DNA from: Paenibacillus sp. OV219
Lineage (GTDB): Bacteria > Bacillota > Bacilli > Paenibacillales > Paenibacillaceae
DNA length: 64,000 nucleotides
Direction of reading: 5' to 3'
Assembly (NCBI RefSeq): GCF_900110075.1
Contig: NZ_FOCJ01000005.1
Location: forward strand, 310,001 to 374,000
Positions 7,568-15,951 of this stretch are shown here, one piece after another. The notes under the pieces are model-generated. The model did no database searches and was not told the DNA's origin. It saw only the letters and a list, made by a program, of their open reading frames with translations. The position numbers and the translations under genes are program-made. The first letter of the stretch is position 1. Each line of letters opens with the position of its first letter.

Positions 7568-9172
7568 CTATTCTCTTCTTAACAACTGCTCGAGCCAAGT
7601 GATCACACTTGCTTTATCGCGAGTAATCGGATTGATTCGATCCCACAAGTCCCAATAATATTCCTGAAAAGCGCCTACGATTGTGCCCTCCGCTATAGTG
7701 AGCAGCTCTACACTCGTGGTATTTTCATTTTTCGGCATAACACCAATCATAATGGTATGGTCGCCCTTGATTTCCCACTGGGCCTGATTGAGCAAATCCA
7801 TCTGATTATCGCTCACCAAAGCGATTTCAAACCCTTCATACGTTCTCAAAAGCAGAATAATATGTTCGATATGATCAGTCACATCCCCTGGTGTAGGACG
7901 AAAAAAGACGTTATTGAGATGCTGTCCAGTTAATACAAGATGTTCAAACACCCTCATTGGATAAATGTGACAAATTCTGAATTTCTGAATGTCGCGCTCA
8001 AAGGACTGATAGCTGGCAGTAATTCTCTTCATATGAATGGTGTTTTCATCTTCATTTGGAATCGAGATTCGGATGTATTTCCTCATCGTTTCATAGGGAA
8101 CGGTCAAAAAATTCAAATCATGATAGCAGAGCAGATGATGGCCCGCTTTTCTGTCTGCAGCTGAATTCAGCTCAAAGTATTGCTCCAAGTCCAGATTTCT
8201 TACTAAAGGCTCCACGTTATAAAACATCTGCTCAGTGAACCTCTCAATTACTAGCACCGATTGGGCGTCACTGATATAGAGTGCGGCGTCAATTGCATTG
8301 TTATTTTCTGTTGCGAAGCACAAGAGCGCGCACTTCCCCTTGATCAGAAAGATTTCAAACGGCGGATGATAAATGCCATATTTATTGACGTAGAATAACT
8401 CGTATTTCCCACGATAATTAGTCCATTCCATAATCTGATTAACCAGCTTGAGCGATCGTTCGAGACTTCTGTTTAATTTGCAAATTTGCTTTATATTCCA
8501 GCCCGCGCGTAAAGCCTCGACAATTGTATGCTGCCACTGCCCATAGATTTCTGGATAGCCATCAAAATATTCCCTCTCGCTCTGAAAGGTAAGGAATATC
8601 TCACGATCAGCATTAGGCTCCTTGTCGTTCATCGCCTCCTGGATCATGGAAATCGCCGCTGCCAGCACTTTGTCCCTTCCTTGAATGGATGCAGGAATCT
8701 GTCCGATCTGAAAGGCGGCGGATCCTTGATTGTTCGGTAGAATAGGGCTGGTCGATTGCCGATGTACGTTATCGAGCAGATCCATCACATAGCTCTGGCG
8801 TTCCACAGGTTTAGAGCTCTTCCTCGCCTCATGATCCATCCCTAAAGAATAAATTTGGGACTGCTGCAAGATATGAACCAACCGATCGTGAAAGGATAAA
8901 ACTTCGGTTCCCTCTACACCACTCCCAAGTTCCTCCACGCCTTTAACAAAAGCGTCCTTCGTCGACTTTTTGTACGCTTTATCGAGCCCCTCATTAAGCG
9001 CACCGGCAATTTGTTGCAAATAATTTGAGTTCAGGGCAGGCGTTCTTTCCCCTCTCACCCACCTGCGAACATAGGAGGAATCGATATTCAACGCTTTGGC
9101 TAGCTTCGCCGCCGACCATCCTCGTAATTGCAGCATTTCGTTCAGGCAATCTCCGAATTTTATCTTTCTCAT
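7568..9172 (-). CDS. XRE-type helix-turn-helix regulator with large unknown C-terminal region
   Basis: 534 residues. Residues ~5-62 form a Cro/CI-type helix-turn-helix (LNEMLQLRGWSAAKLAKALN followed by SSYVRRWVRGERTP). The remaining ~470 residues are soluble and show no domain I can name; segments such as REYFDGYPEIYGQWQHTIVEAL and IMEWTNYRGKYELFYVNKYG suggest a regulatory or sensor domain. It is divergently placed from the PQQ-repeat lipoprotein, with a GGACA/TGTCC dyad in the shared 147-base spacer. Autoregulation and control of that gene are plausible inferences. Confidence 0.75.
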   Translation of the reverse strand: MRKIKFGDCLNEMLQLRGWSAAKLAKALNIDSSYVRRWVRGERTPALNSNYLQQIAGALNEGLDKAYKKSTKDAFVKGVEELGSGVEGTEVLSFHDRLVHILQQSQIYSLGMDHEARKSSKPVERQSYVMDLLDNVHRQSTSPILPNNQGSAAFQIGQIPASIQGRDKVLAAAISMIQEAMNDKEPNADREIFLTFQSEREYFDGYPEIYGQWQHTIVEALRAGWNIKQICKLNRSLERSLKLVNQIMEWTNYRGKYELFYVNKYGIYHPPFEIFLIKGKCALLCFATENNNAIDAALYISDAQSVLVIERFTEQMFYNVEPLVRNLDLEQYFELNSAADRKAGHHLLCYHDLNFLTVPYETMRKYIRISIPNEDENTIHMKRITASYQSFERDIQKFRICHIYPMRVFEHLVLTGQHLNNVFFRPTPGDVTDHIEHIILLLRTYEGFEIALVSDNQMDLLNQAQWEIKGDHTIMIGVMPKNENTTSVELLTIAEGTIVGAFQEYYWDLWDRINPITRDKASVITWLEQLLRRE

Positions 9173-9230
9173 CCGTTGTCACCGCCAGATATGGTTTTAA
9201 TTACCATACCGCTGATCCTATCTTTTGTCG

Positions 9231-9246
9231 AGGACAATTGTGTCCT
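9231..9246. promoter_or_regulatory. Palindrome in the divergent XRE/PQQ spacer
   Basis: AGGACAATTGTGTCCT is a dyad (AGGACA / TGTCCT around ATTG) about 60 bases from the XRE start and 75 from the lipoprotein start. A TATACT at 9275-9280 could be a rightward -10 but has no good -35 partner. Candidate operator only. Confidence 0.35.
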
Positions 9247-9319
9247 GTCCCGAAATTACGGCAACTTTTTCCGCTATACTTGAAACAATTTAAATTATTG
9301 AGTGAAGGAGCTATTCCAT

Positions 9320-10534
9320 ATGCAAAGAAGCCATGTACTGCTTACCTGTTGTTTACTGCTCATAATCGGCCTAGCATTAAGCGGGTGTTCACCTGGTTCC
9401 AAGGGTATTGCGATGTTCCGTGGCAACCCGCAGCACACGGGTGTTTATACTTCGAAAGGCCCCACAGAGCTTCATGGCGTGAAATGGAAGTTTAAGACCG
9501 AGGGCCGAGTCCGCTCATCCCCTGTTTATTATGATCAAGCCGTCTACTTTGGCAGTGAAGATAAAAACTTATATGCGGTTAACGCGGAAACGGGGGAGCA
9601 AATCTGGAAGTTCCCCACCAAGGGAGCGATTCTCTCCTCCCCAACGATTAAGAATGGGGAAGTGTATTTTCTAAGCGGGGACAATACGTTTTATGCTCTG
9701 GAAGCTGCAACCGGGAAAATGCTCTGGAGCTTCAAGATAGAGGGAACAAATGAGGCCAGAGACGATTATGATTACTGGCAATCCTCTGCTGCGATCGATG
9801 AGAGGAATGTTTACTTTGGAGGCGGGAACGGTATTGTGTACGCGTTGGACGCGACGACCGGGAAGGTTGTATGGCGGCAGCACCTCCATTTCCAAAATCC
9901 CGATACGTACAAAGACTTCCCTGTCATTCTGCACTCCTCCCCTATCGTTGCAAGCGGTATCATATACATTGGCATATCCGGTTTTATTTATGATCTTCAA
10001 GCCGAGCCGGGGAATGTCCTGGCGCTCGACGCCAAAACAGGCAAGCAAATTTGGACATCAGAGTTAATGCAAGCTGTCGATTCTTCCCCAGCGATTGATA
10101 ATTATGCCGTTTATTTTGGAATGAGAAACGGTGGAATTGCGGCGATAGATATAAAAACAGGAAAGACGTTATGGAGGGATCACAGTGTCCAGTATGATCT
10201 TTCTTCGCCTGCAATCTACAATGGCACGATCTTTTCGGGCAGCTCCGATCAACATCAACTGCTTGCTTTGGACGCCTCTACCGGAGAGGCTAAGTGGGCC
10301 TTTCCCACCTATGCAGCGGTACACGCCTCGCCTGTAACCGATGGCAAGATCGTTTATTGCGCATCAGCCAACAGTTATGTGGAAGAAACGGGATACGTCT
10401 ATGCCGTGGATGCCGAGACAGGAGTAGAAAAGTGGAATCTACAAATAGGCGGCAACATGATTTCCTCGCCTACCTTGAATGATGGTGTCTTATATGTGGG
10501 CAACGATGATTTCAACCTGTATGCTATCTATTAA
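9320..10534 (+). CDS. PQQ-type beta-propeller lipoprotein (BamB-like repeats)
   Basis: 404 residues from the ATG that follows GAAGGAG; a GTG 18 bases upstream overlaps that site and is rejected. A lipoprotein signal ends LALSGC, so it should be anchored outside the membrane. The body contains about seven blades of the PQQ/quinoprotein type, each with the LYAVNAETGEQIWKF-like pattern (VYALDATTGKVVWR, VLALDAKTGKQIW, LALDASTGEAKWAF, VYAVDAETGVEKWNL). This fold serves as a scaffold in BamB and as a dehydrogenase core elsewhere; no dehydrogenase active-site motif was seen. Only plus-strand gene among its neighbours. Confidence 0.85.
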   Translation: MQRSHVLLTCCLLLIIGLALSGCSPGSKGIAMFRGNPQHTGVYTSKGPTELHGVKWKFKTEGRVRSSPVYYDQAVYFGSEDKNLYAVNAETGEQIWKFPTKGAILSSPTIKNGEVYFLSGDNTFYALEAATGKMLWSFKIEGTNEARDDYDYWQSSAAIDERNVYFGGGNGIVYALDATTGKVVWRQHLHFQNPDTYKDFPVILHSSPIVASGIIYIGISGFIYDLQAEPGNVLALDAKTGKQIWTSELMQAVDSSPAIDNYAVYFGMRNGGIAAIDIKTGKTLWRDHSVQYDLSSPAIYNGTIFSGSSDQHQLLALDASTGEAKWAFPTYAAVHASPVTDGKIVYCASANSYVEETGYVYAVDAETGVEKWNLQIGGNMISSPTLNDGVLYVGNDDFNLYAIY

Positions 10535-10672
10535 AATAATTGAAGGGGAGCTAAGAGGGATGAAAAACCGGTATCTGCATGTTGTGCATCCCTAAAAATA
10601 TAGTCCATCACCTTTCACTTTTCGTTAATTTTGATAGAGATATTTTACCATATGGCATTGAACAAACATTGT

Positions 10673-10783
10673 ATAAAACTGCCCGTTAGCTCGAACAAGC
10701 TACCGATAATGCCGGTAGCCTTGTCTATGTACTATTGTGCCCGTTAACGCAGTGGATGGTCCTATTCGTATCCAGGTGCACTG
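10673..10783 (+). repeat. Dispersed structured repeats, copies 5 and 6 in tandem
   Basis: Two units 58 bases apart with no gene between. First: AAACTGCCCGTTAGCT then CGAAC and an ACAAGCTACCG / CCGGTAGCCTTGT hairpin. Second: ACTATTGTGCCCGTTAACGC then a weaker CAGTG/CACTG stem. The stop of the kinase-like gene lies 38 bases further right. Confidence 0.8.
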
Positions 10784-10820
10784 ATGTATTGGGATGTCCT
10801 TGAGCGCCCGTAAGTTACTG

Positions 10821-11321
10821 TCATTGGCGTTCATTTGCTTCGATTTGATGGAGGATTTCGTCAACGACGTGCGCGATCGGTGCGGTGGCGTCGATTATAA
10901 TCCCGTTTTTGGGAACGCCTTCTTTCGTTTGATGCAAGCACCGAATGATTTCCCGTTCCTCTGGTCTGCCACCCCAGTCAGTTGGGTCCAGTGCCACTCG
11001 CTCATCAATCCGCCGGAGACAGGTTTCCAGGTCGACCTCAAGGACAAACACGCTGTCGAAGAGATTAATGAATTTGGGAAAATTTCGCGAACCACCGCAG
11101 AAAAATGTTACCGCCTCTTCTTGATTGGCGACCAAAGCTTTTACTTTATCTACATGCCAAATGTGGTGTTCGGGTTTAAAGCCATCCGTCGGGGTACCAG
11201 TTTCCGGGTCGCCTTGATAAGCCAATTCACGGTCACCATGAATGGCATGGTAGCCGCGCCGCTGCAATTCGTTGCAGACCGTAGTTTTGCCGGCACCGGA
11301 AACGCCTACCTTGCTCCCTCT
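10821..11321 (-). CDS. P-loop kinase-like protein without a canonical start codon
   Basis: The frame contains a Walker A loop (VGVSGAGKTTVCNELQRRGY), then HGDRELAYQGDPETG, a Walker-B-like FDSVFVLEVDLETC and a DERV lid-like segment, as in small adenylate-kinase-like P-loop kinases. Between the in-frame TAA at 11322-11324 and the Walker A loop the codons are AGA GGG AGC AAG GTA, with an AGAGGGAG ribosome-binding-like site but no ATG, GTG or TTG. The first usual start (a TTG at 11267) would remove the P-loop. Either the start was lost, a GTA is used, or a base is wrong. Substrate unknown. Confidence 0.55.
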   Translation of the reverse strand, partial: RGSKVGVSGAGKTTVCNELQRRGYHAIHGDRELAYQGDPETGTPTDGFKPEHHIWHVDKVKALVANQEEAVTFFCGGSRNFPKFINLFDSVFVLEVDLETCLRRIDERVALDPTDWGGRPEEREIIRCLHQTKEGVPKNGIIIDATAPIAHVVDEILHQIEANERQ

Positions 11322-11507
11322 TTATAAGGAAAGGCAAATCAGTATCATGATTATCGTTGAGACAAAACTTGAAAGAGAAAATGCACCAGCAATTATACTG
11401 AGAATTTCCAAAACAATGGCGATAGAAACATTTGTGATGACTAAAATATGTGTTACTCTTCGTCCCTTATTTACTTGTTTAGTAAGGAAGTCATTAGCCT
11501 GTTCCAA
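11322..11507 (-). CDS. Small two-helix membrane protein
   Basis: 61 residues from a TTG with GCAGGAG seven bases upstream. Two hydrophobic segments (ITNVSIAIVLEILSIIAGAF and FVSTIIMILICLSL) follow a short charged N-terminus. Its stop codon is immediately followed, in the same frame, by the P-loop kinase-like sequence, so reinitiation or an original fusion is possible. Family unknown. Confidence 0.5.
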   Translation of the reverse strand: MEQANDFLTKQVNKGRRVTHILVITNVSIAIVLEILSIIAGAFSLSSFVSTIIMILICLSL

Positions 11508-11588
11508 CGAAAACTCCTGCTTTCATACACTTTTAATGATCCAGTTTATCATGGAAATCGTCAACCAGAAATGATAAAAATATACCAC

Positions 11589-11642
11589 TTTATATGCCCG
11601 TTAATTTAACAAAGGCAGCCGATCGTTAAAGACTGGCTACCT
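11589..11642 (+). repeat. Dispersed structured repeat, copy 7
   Basis: TATATGCCCGTTAATTTAAC followed by an imperfect AGGCAGCC / GGCTACCT hairpin. No gene lies between this copy and copy 8, about 90 bases to the right. Confidence 0.7.
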
Positions 11643-11680
11643 CTTATTATTAAGACGAAATGCTGTTAAGGAAGTTGCGC

Positions 11681-11775
11681 TAATATGACTGTTAGCGTAA
11701 CGAAAACGGAGCAGCTGCCACCGGCAAGCTGCTCCAAAGTGCGTTGAACTATCGCACCCGTTAGTGTAGTACGCG
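11681..11775 (+). repeat. Dispersed structured repeats, copies 8 and 9 in tandem
   Basis: Copy 8 has arms CGCTA and TAGCG around ATATGACTGT, then AACGAAAAC and a strong GGAGCAGCT / AGCTGCTCC hairpin. Copy 9 follows directly as GTTGAACTATCGCACCCGTT then AGTG. The cores are 69 bases apart, which shows the length of one unit without cargo. Confidence 0.8.
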
Positions 11776-11799
11776 TGCGCGATGAGGTAAAAAAGATAA

Positions 11800-12286
11800 T
11801 TAATCGGACGAATGCAGCGAAAGCATAATAATGCAGCCTGGCAGGTGGACTACATGCCTCCAGAAGAACTAAAAAAACTCGTACTGAAAGGCTCCCATGA
11901 CATGCATTATCATGATGCTGCATTCACGATGCACCAAGATAAACCGTACTTCTCGCACTTGAAGGACACCATGCTCGCGGCAAGCGTCCATCTGCATTTT
12001 TGCAGATGAGCAGAACGGTTGCTTGCGAGTGATTCCGGGCTCCCATTTCGGCGGTAACCTGCCTCATGTTGGTACCCATTATCTCAATTATAAAGAGTAT
12101 CAGATCACGGATGGCACCGCTTGTCCGGCTGAAGCAGGCGATGTGTTGTTCTTTAACTATATGACAACCCATGGTCCAGAAAATAACCGGAGCGAGCTCA
12201 CACGCCGTAACGTCTTATTCCAATACCGTGACGCAAGCGATATCCCGACGGAAAATGTTCATTTTACCGATCGATTCTCGCAATAA
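11800..12286 (+). pseudogene. Phytanoyl-CoA dioxygenase-family remnant, frameshifted and 5'-truncated
   Basis: The first frame encodes AAFTMHQDKPYFSHL, containing the HxD iron-binding motif, and then runs out of frame at a T5 run near 11998-12002. Dropping one T restores ADEQNGCLRVIPGSHFGG in the next frame, which continues through AGDVLFFNYMTTHGPENN and TRRNVLFQY, the distal His and Arg region of Fe(II)/2-oxoglutarate dioxygenases. The expected N-terminal third is missing; repeat copy 9 sits where it should be. The 3' end overlaps the end of the converging amidase by 23 bases. Confidence 0.8.
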
Positions 12287-13754
12287 AGCTCTTCAAGGAC
12301 GGCGGACGCCGAAATTTGGTCCCCTGCTCGAACGCATAGGCGAGGCGAATCAGCGTCGGTTCCTCGTAGGCTCCCGCCGTAAACGCGACGCCGAACGGGG
12401 GGCCGGCTGCCGTATAGCCTGCCGGTACGGCCACGGAAGGATAACCCGCTCGGGCTGCTAACCGCGAACCGAAATCCGCTGGGAACAGCAGCGCATCCAA
12501 GGTGTGTTTCTTCATCGTAGCGTCGATGCCTTCGTCCTTGCACAAGCGGATATCCGTGGCGCGGTCTCGCAGATAGCGAACATCGGTCAAGGCCCCGGAT
12601 GAATGGAATTCCGCGTTGATCAGCGTCTTCTGCCCGTATTTCAACGTCTCGACCGGATGCTCGTTGTTGAACGCGATGATGTCCTTCAGCGTCCGCATCG
12701 GGGTGCCCGGACCGCGCTTCGAGAGATAGGCGTTCAGCGAGACTTTGAATTCATTCAGCAGCACGGTCGAATAGGCGATGGTCCGCGCCGTCACGATATT
12801 CGCCGGATCGACGATCGTCGCGCCCATGTCGCGCATAATCCCGACCGCCCGATCGAAGATCGCCAACTGCTCCTCGGTCAGCTCTTCGAAGTAGTAGTCG
12901 CGCGGAATGCCGATGCGGGCGCCTTTCAGCCCTTCCGGTTTGAGGAAGGCGGAATAGTCTGCCGGTTGTTTGCCGATGCCGCCTCCCATCGCCGCGTCGC
13001 GCTCGTCATAACCCGCCATCGCTTGCAGCATAATCACGGCGTCCGTAACACTCCGTGCCATCGGACCCGGGGTGTCCTGCGTGTTGGACAGCGGGAGAAT
13101 ACCCGTCCGGCTCAGCAGGCCGACCGTCGGCTTGATGCCGACGACCGAACAGAGGTTGCTCGGGTTCAGAATCGAGCCCGATGTCTCCGTGCCGACGGCT
13201 GCCGCGCAGAAATTCGCCGCGACCGCAACACCCGATCCCGCGCTTGATCCTCCGGTCGGCGTCGATATGTTGTAAGGGTTCATCACCTGACCGCCTCGGG
13301 AGCTGTATCCGGAAGGCATGCCTTCCGTCATCATGTTGGCGAATTCCGTCATGTTCGCCTTGCCTAAAATGACCGCTCCCGCTTCACGCAGCCGCTTCAC
13401 GATGAATGCATCCTCGAGTGCATAGCTGTCGGCAAGCGCTAGCGAACCGGCGCTCGTCGGCATTTTGTCTCCGGTGTCGACATTGTCCTTCAGCAGAACG
13501 GGAATACCGTGCAGCGGACCTCTTGGTCCTGTCGTTTCTCGTTCCCGATCCATCGCTTCGGCGATGAACAACGCGTCGGGATTAATGGCGAGCACGGAAT
13601 TGAGCAGCAGCCCGCTCTTGTCATGATCTGCAATCCTGCTCATGTACGCCAGAACCAATTGCTTGGAGGTCAATTCGCCCGAAGCAAACGCCGCTTGCAT
13701 GTCCAAGATTGTAGCTTCTTCAATGTCGAATGCCACACCCATCACCCTCTCCAT
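12264..13754 (-). CDS. Amidase-signature family hydrolase
   Basis: Up to 496 residues; ATG at 13754 or an internal GTG/ATG near GGAGAGGG a few codons later. The amidase-signature Ser-cisSer-Lys triad is intact: Lys in GIPVLLKDNVDT, Ser in the glycine-rich GGSSAGSGVAVAANF and in GTETSGSI. Members hydrolyse C-N bonds of amides, including GatA and many catabolic amidases. No GatB or GatC neighbour is present, so a catabolic role is more likely. It is more GC-rich than the small genes on either side, consistent with separate acquisition. Confidence 0.88.
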   Translation of the reverse strand: MERVMGVAFDIEEATILDMQAAFASGELTSKQLVLAYMSRIADHDKSGLLLNSVLAINPDALFIAEAMDRERETTGPRGPLHGIPVLLKDNVDTGDKMPTSAGSLALADSYALEDAFIVKRLREAGAVILGKANMTEFANMMTEGMPSGYSSRGGQVMNPYNISTPTGGSSAGSGVAVAANFCAAAVGTETSGSILNPSNLCSVVGIKPTVGLLSRTGILPLSNTQDTPGPMARSVTDAVIMLQAMAGYDERDAAMGGGIGKQPADYSAFLKPEGLKGARIGIPRDYYFEELTEEQLAIFDRAVGIMRDMGATIVDPANIVTARTIAYSTVLLNEFKVSLNAYLSKRGPGTPMRTLKDIIAFNNEHPVETLKYGQKTLINAEFHSSGALTDVRYLRDRATDIRLCKDEGIDATMKKHTLDALLFPADFGSRLAARAGYPSVAVPAGYTAAGPPFGVAFTAGAYEEPTLIRLAYAFEQGTKFRRPPSLKSFIARIDR

Positions 13755-13807
13755 TTAGTCCCATTTTATTATAATTTGCTAGGCTTGTCCGATAAATTTA
13801 ATTCAAA

Positions 13808-13852
13808 CAAAAAGAGCCCGCTCATGGTGCTCATGGCAGGCCCTCTAGAACA
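13808..13852 (-). terminator. Possible leftward terminator
   Basis: Read leftward, an imperfect GC-rich stem built from AGAGGGCCTGC and AGCGGGCTCT is followed by TTTTTGTTT. It would end transcription of the epimerase remnant before the amidase start. Confidence 0.4.
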
Positions 13853-13884
13853 ATCGCGATGAAAATTTCTCTTTTATAAACAAA

Positions 13885-14022
13885 TTATTTGTCTAGCTGT
13901 TCGCGCCATCTATACGTAGGCTGCCAGCCAAGCAATCGCTTCGCCTTCACGCTGCTTAGCAGCGACTCGTATCCTCCCAAAGGCTCGCTAAAGTTGGTAA
14001 ATTCCGGATAACGAACGAACAT
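13885..14022 (-). pseudogene. C-terminal remnant of an NAD-dependent epimerase/dehydratase
   Basis: Forty-five codons ending in SSVKAKRLLGWQPTYRWREQL, the characteristic C-terminus of extended SDR epimerases (LLS..KA..LLGW.P...WRE). A TGA lies just before the first Met, and no N-terminal Rossmann domain (GxxGxxG) is found upstream. GGAG precedes the ATG, so a short peptide could still be made. Interpreted as the tail of a deleted gene. Confidence 0.7.
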
Positions 14023-14415
14023 CTTTCATTTCTCCAGCATTGCTCAATGAACCTTTTTCAATGAGGAAGCAATACCATGATACGTGATAGTTGACATATA
14101 ACCTCCGAATGTTCAATAGTTTACTGTTTTAGTTTAGACACAAAGTCTTCTTGTTTGTTGCATTATCATTCCCGTTACTTCTATTAAAAGAATCAAACCA
14201 TAGCTGCGGTTTGATCCTTGAACGGTCGTGTACCGTCCCTCAATTTCTAAGGATTTCTCTCACATTTACGGCAGAGATGTTCTACTTATCCTTATGGATC
14301 AGCCTTTTCATATCTGGAATAAAACCTTGTACGGACTTAAAACCAGCCTTACATGACGAATTCATATACTGCTGCCACGAGTCAAAAGAACATACACATT
14401 TGAGGAGGTTTATTT
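14023..14415. other. Intergenic stretch with one repeat copy
   Basis: Holds repeat copy 10 and the leader of the Asp/His-rich protein gene. On the minus strand around 14290-14395 a short open segment reads SFDSWQQYMNSSCKAGF then KSVQGFIPDMKRLIHKDK and stops; it has no start or match I recognise and may be a gene remnant. Nothing else seen. Confidence 0.4.
14161..14216 (+). repeat. Dispersed structured repeat, copy 10
   Basis: CATTATCATTCCCGTTACTT followed by a perfect ATCAAACC / GGTTTGAT hairpin. Confidence 0.7.
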
Positions 14416-15282
14416 TTGAAAAAGAAAATTGCCTATATGTTAATCGGAGCACTATGCTCTATCATTCTTTCTTATGGATTCGTCGCCTACGCGGATCATG
14501 ATTCGTCCGCAACAACAGCGGACAAACCGACTACAGCAAGCGATACATATGTTGTCCCTCCAAAAGCTCCTGCAACACCTAAGTCCTCAACTGCTCAACC
14601 GAATGCGAGTGAGGGACCGATCAAGCTCGATCAGCTGAAAGACTTGGAAATTAAAATCGCTGGCAATGGCCTAAAGATTGAAATTGAGCTCGAACGGGAA
14701 CAAGCGAAGGTCGAGTCCAAGGTAGAAATAATCCGTGGCCAGGCTGCGGAAAACCACCTGACAGGCAGCGAAGCGGCACAATTTATCCAACAGCTCCTGG
14801 ATGACGTCAAATTACAAGAAAACATGAATAAGCAGCAAGTATTGGATGCACTGATCAAGCATTTTGCTATCGCACCGGCCAAGGTGGAAATCAATATCGA
14901 AATCAAATTGACGAATCGACCTGAAGTGTTGAAATATGAACAAGAAAAAGAAAATGAGGAAGACAATGCGAAAGTTCAAAATGTGCAAAAGGTTCAAGAT
15001 GACCAAAAGGTACAACTCGCAAATAAAAAACAGCTAGCACAAAAAGAGCAGAAAAAAGCGCTAATCGCTAAGAAAAAAGCGCTGCAAGAAGCTTGGCAAA
15101 AAACTCATAAAGAGCAGCAAGCGAAGAAAAAGCAGCAACAGCAATTCGCTCGCGGTGACCGTGACGATGACCACCATGAAGGAAAGCAAGATGACGAAGA
15201 TGATGATGATGACCATGACGGAGATCACGGTCAAAATGAAAGTCACGATCATGCAGAACATGATCACGAAGGCGAGGATTAA
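14416..15282 (+). CDS. Secreted protein with Lys/Gln-rich helix and Asp/His-rich C-terminal tail
   Basis: 288 residues from a TTG preceded by GAGGAGG. The signal peptide (KKKIAYMLIGALCSIILSYGFVAYA) is followed by a Pro/Thr/Ala linker (~25-70), an alternating charged region (~70-175), a long Lys/Gln/Ala-rich probable coiled coil (~180-240) and a tail of ~45 residues almost wholly Asp, His, Glu and Gly (DDDHHEGKQDDEDDDDDHD). Such tails usually bind divalent metals or calcium; that is inference. No enzymatic domain seen. A strong terminator follows. Confidence 0.7.
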   Translation: MKKKIAYMLIGALCSIILSYGFVAYADHDSSATTADKPTTASDTYVVPPKAPATPKSSTAQPNASEGPIKLDQLKDLEIKIAGNGLKIEIELEREQAKVESKVEIIRGQAAENHLTGSEAAQFIQQLLDDVKLQENMNKQQVLDALIKHFAIAPAKVEINIEIKLTNRPEVLKYEQEKENEEDNAKVQNVQKVQDDQKVQLANKKQLAQKEQKKALIAKKKALQEAWQKTHKEQQAKKKQQQQFARGDRDDDHHEGKQDDEDDDDDHDGDHGQNESHDHAEHDHEGED

Positions 15283-15301
15283 TAATTGTCCTAAGAAGTA
15301 C

Positions 15302-15333
15302 AAAACAAGCCCCTTTATCGGGGCTTGTTTTTT
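15302..15333 (+). terminator. Intrinsic terminator after the Asp/His-rich protein
   Basis: Perfect AAAACAAGCCCC / GGGGCTTGTTTT stem, TTTATC loop and T run, 20 bases after the stop. Confidence 0.9.
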
Positions 15334-15347
15334 ATATTAACGATTCC

Positions 15348-15410
15348 TCAACTATCGTGCCCGTTCGTATTATGAGGTCACCAGAACTTACTGGTCGACC
15401 TCATTTTTTT
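15348..15410 (+). repeat. Dispersed structured repeat, copy 11, ending in a terminator-like hairpin
   Basis: CAACTATCGTGCCCGTTCGT then TGAGGTCACCAG / CTGGTCGACCTCA followed by seven T residues. This copy could act as an extra rightward terminator. Confidence 0.8.
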
Positions 15411-15443
15411 GCGGTTGTAATATAACGGTAGCCGGGGATCGAA

Positions 15444-15492
15444 CGATTCTGCCCGTGGGAGCTGGAACATACGTGCCCGTTAGTTAAACGCA
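15444..15492 (+). repeat. Dispersed structured repeats, copies 12 and 13 (degenerate, 25 bases apart)
   Basis: GATTCTGCCCGTGGGAGC, then AACATACGTGCCCGTTAGTT AAACGC. The stop of the GNAT gene is about 30 bases after the second core. Confidence 0.7.
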
Positions 15493-15507
15493 AAGTGTGG
15501 TTATTCA

Positions 15508-15951
15508 TTAATCAATTTTAATAATCTTATCAAAGCAGTATGAATCTTTGTCATAGCCATTATGCTCATAGAAAGCATGGGCATCGGTTCTCTTCATTCC
15601 GGTACACAAAATTATGCTGGATATTCCGCTGTCTTTCGCATAGTTTTCAGTGTATCGTAGCAGTTCAGTGCCTACCCTATGACGCTGATAATCATTATGA
15701 ACAGCAAGTCCGGTTATATGCAGATAACCATTCGCAGACCCTACAGCTAATGAATGAACGATAGATGTGAAACCAACAACATGATTCTCAAGTAACGCTA
15801 CAAACGTTTTGTAATTGCCGGCTTTGATCATCTGTTCCATCGTAACGCGAAAGTTTTCATCCGTAACAGTGCGAACGCCAAGTACATGGTTCCATAAGAA
15901 AACAACTTCAGTATAATCGTTTGCTACAATTTCTCGTATCTTAGCTTCCAT
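15508..15951 (-). CDS. GNAT-family N-acetyltransferase
   Basis: 147 residues, the normal single-domain GNAT length. The acetyl-CoA-binding motif A is clear: LHITGLAVHNDYQRHRVGTE, with the Q/R-x-x-G-x-G/A-type loop. A C-terminal HAFYEHNGYDK motif matches the GNAT motif B. It transfers an acetyl group to an unknown amine. It fills the whole segment between two repeat cores: the start lies only ten bases from one and the stop about 30 from the other. Confidence 0.88.
   Translation of the reverse strand: MEAKIREIVANDYTEVVFLWNHVLGVRTVTDENFRVTMEQMIKAGNYKTFVALLENHVVGFTSIVHSLAVGSANGYLHITGLAVHNDYQRHRVGTELLRYTENYAKDSGISSIILCTGMKRTDAHAFYEHNGYDKDSYCFDKIIKID

Noticed and set aside
10561-10596. Eleven-codon ORF with a ribosome-binding-like site after the PQQ lipoprotein gene
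   Set aside because: MKNRYLHVVHP is too short to support as a gene; no conservation evidence is available.
12603-13247. Long plus-strand open frame (about 214 codons) opposite the amidase
   Set aside because: It is Arg/His-rich with no ribosome-binding site and mirrors the GC-rich codons of the amidase, whose catalytic triad is intact.
14290-14395. Short minus-strand open segment, possibly a transposase tail
   Set aside because: No start, no catalytic motif and no terminal inverted repeats; too short to name.
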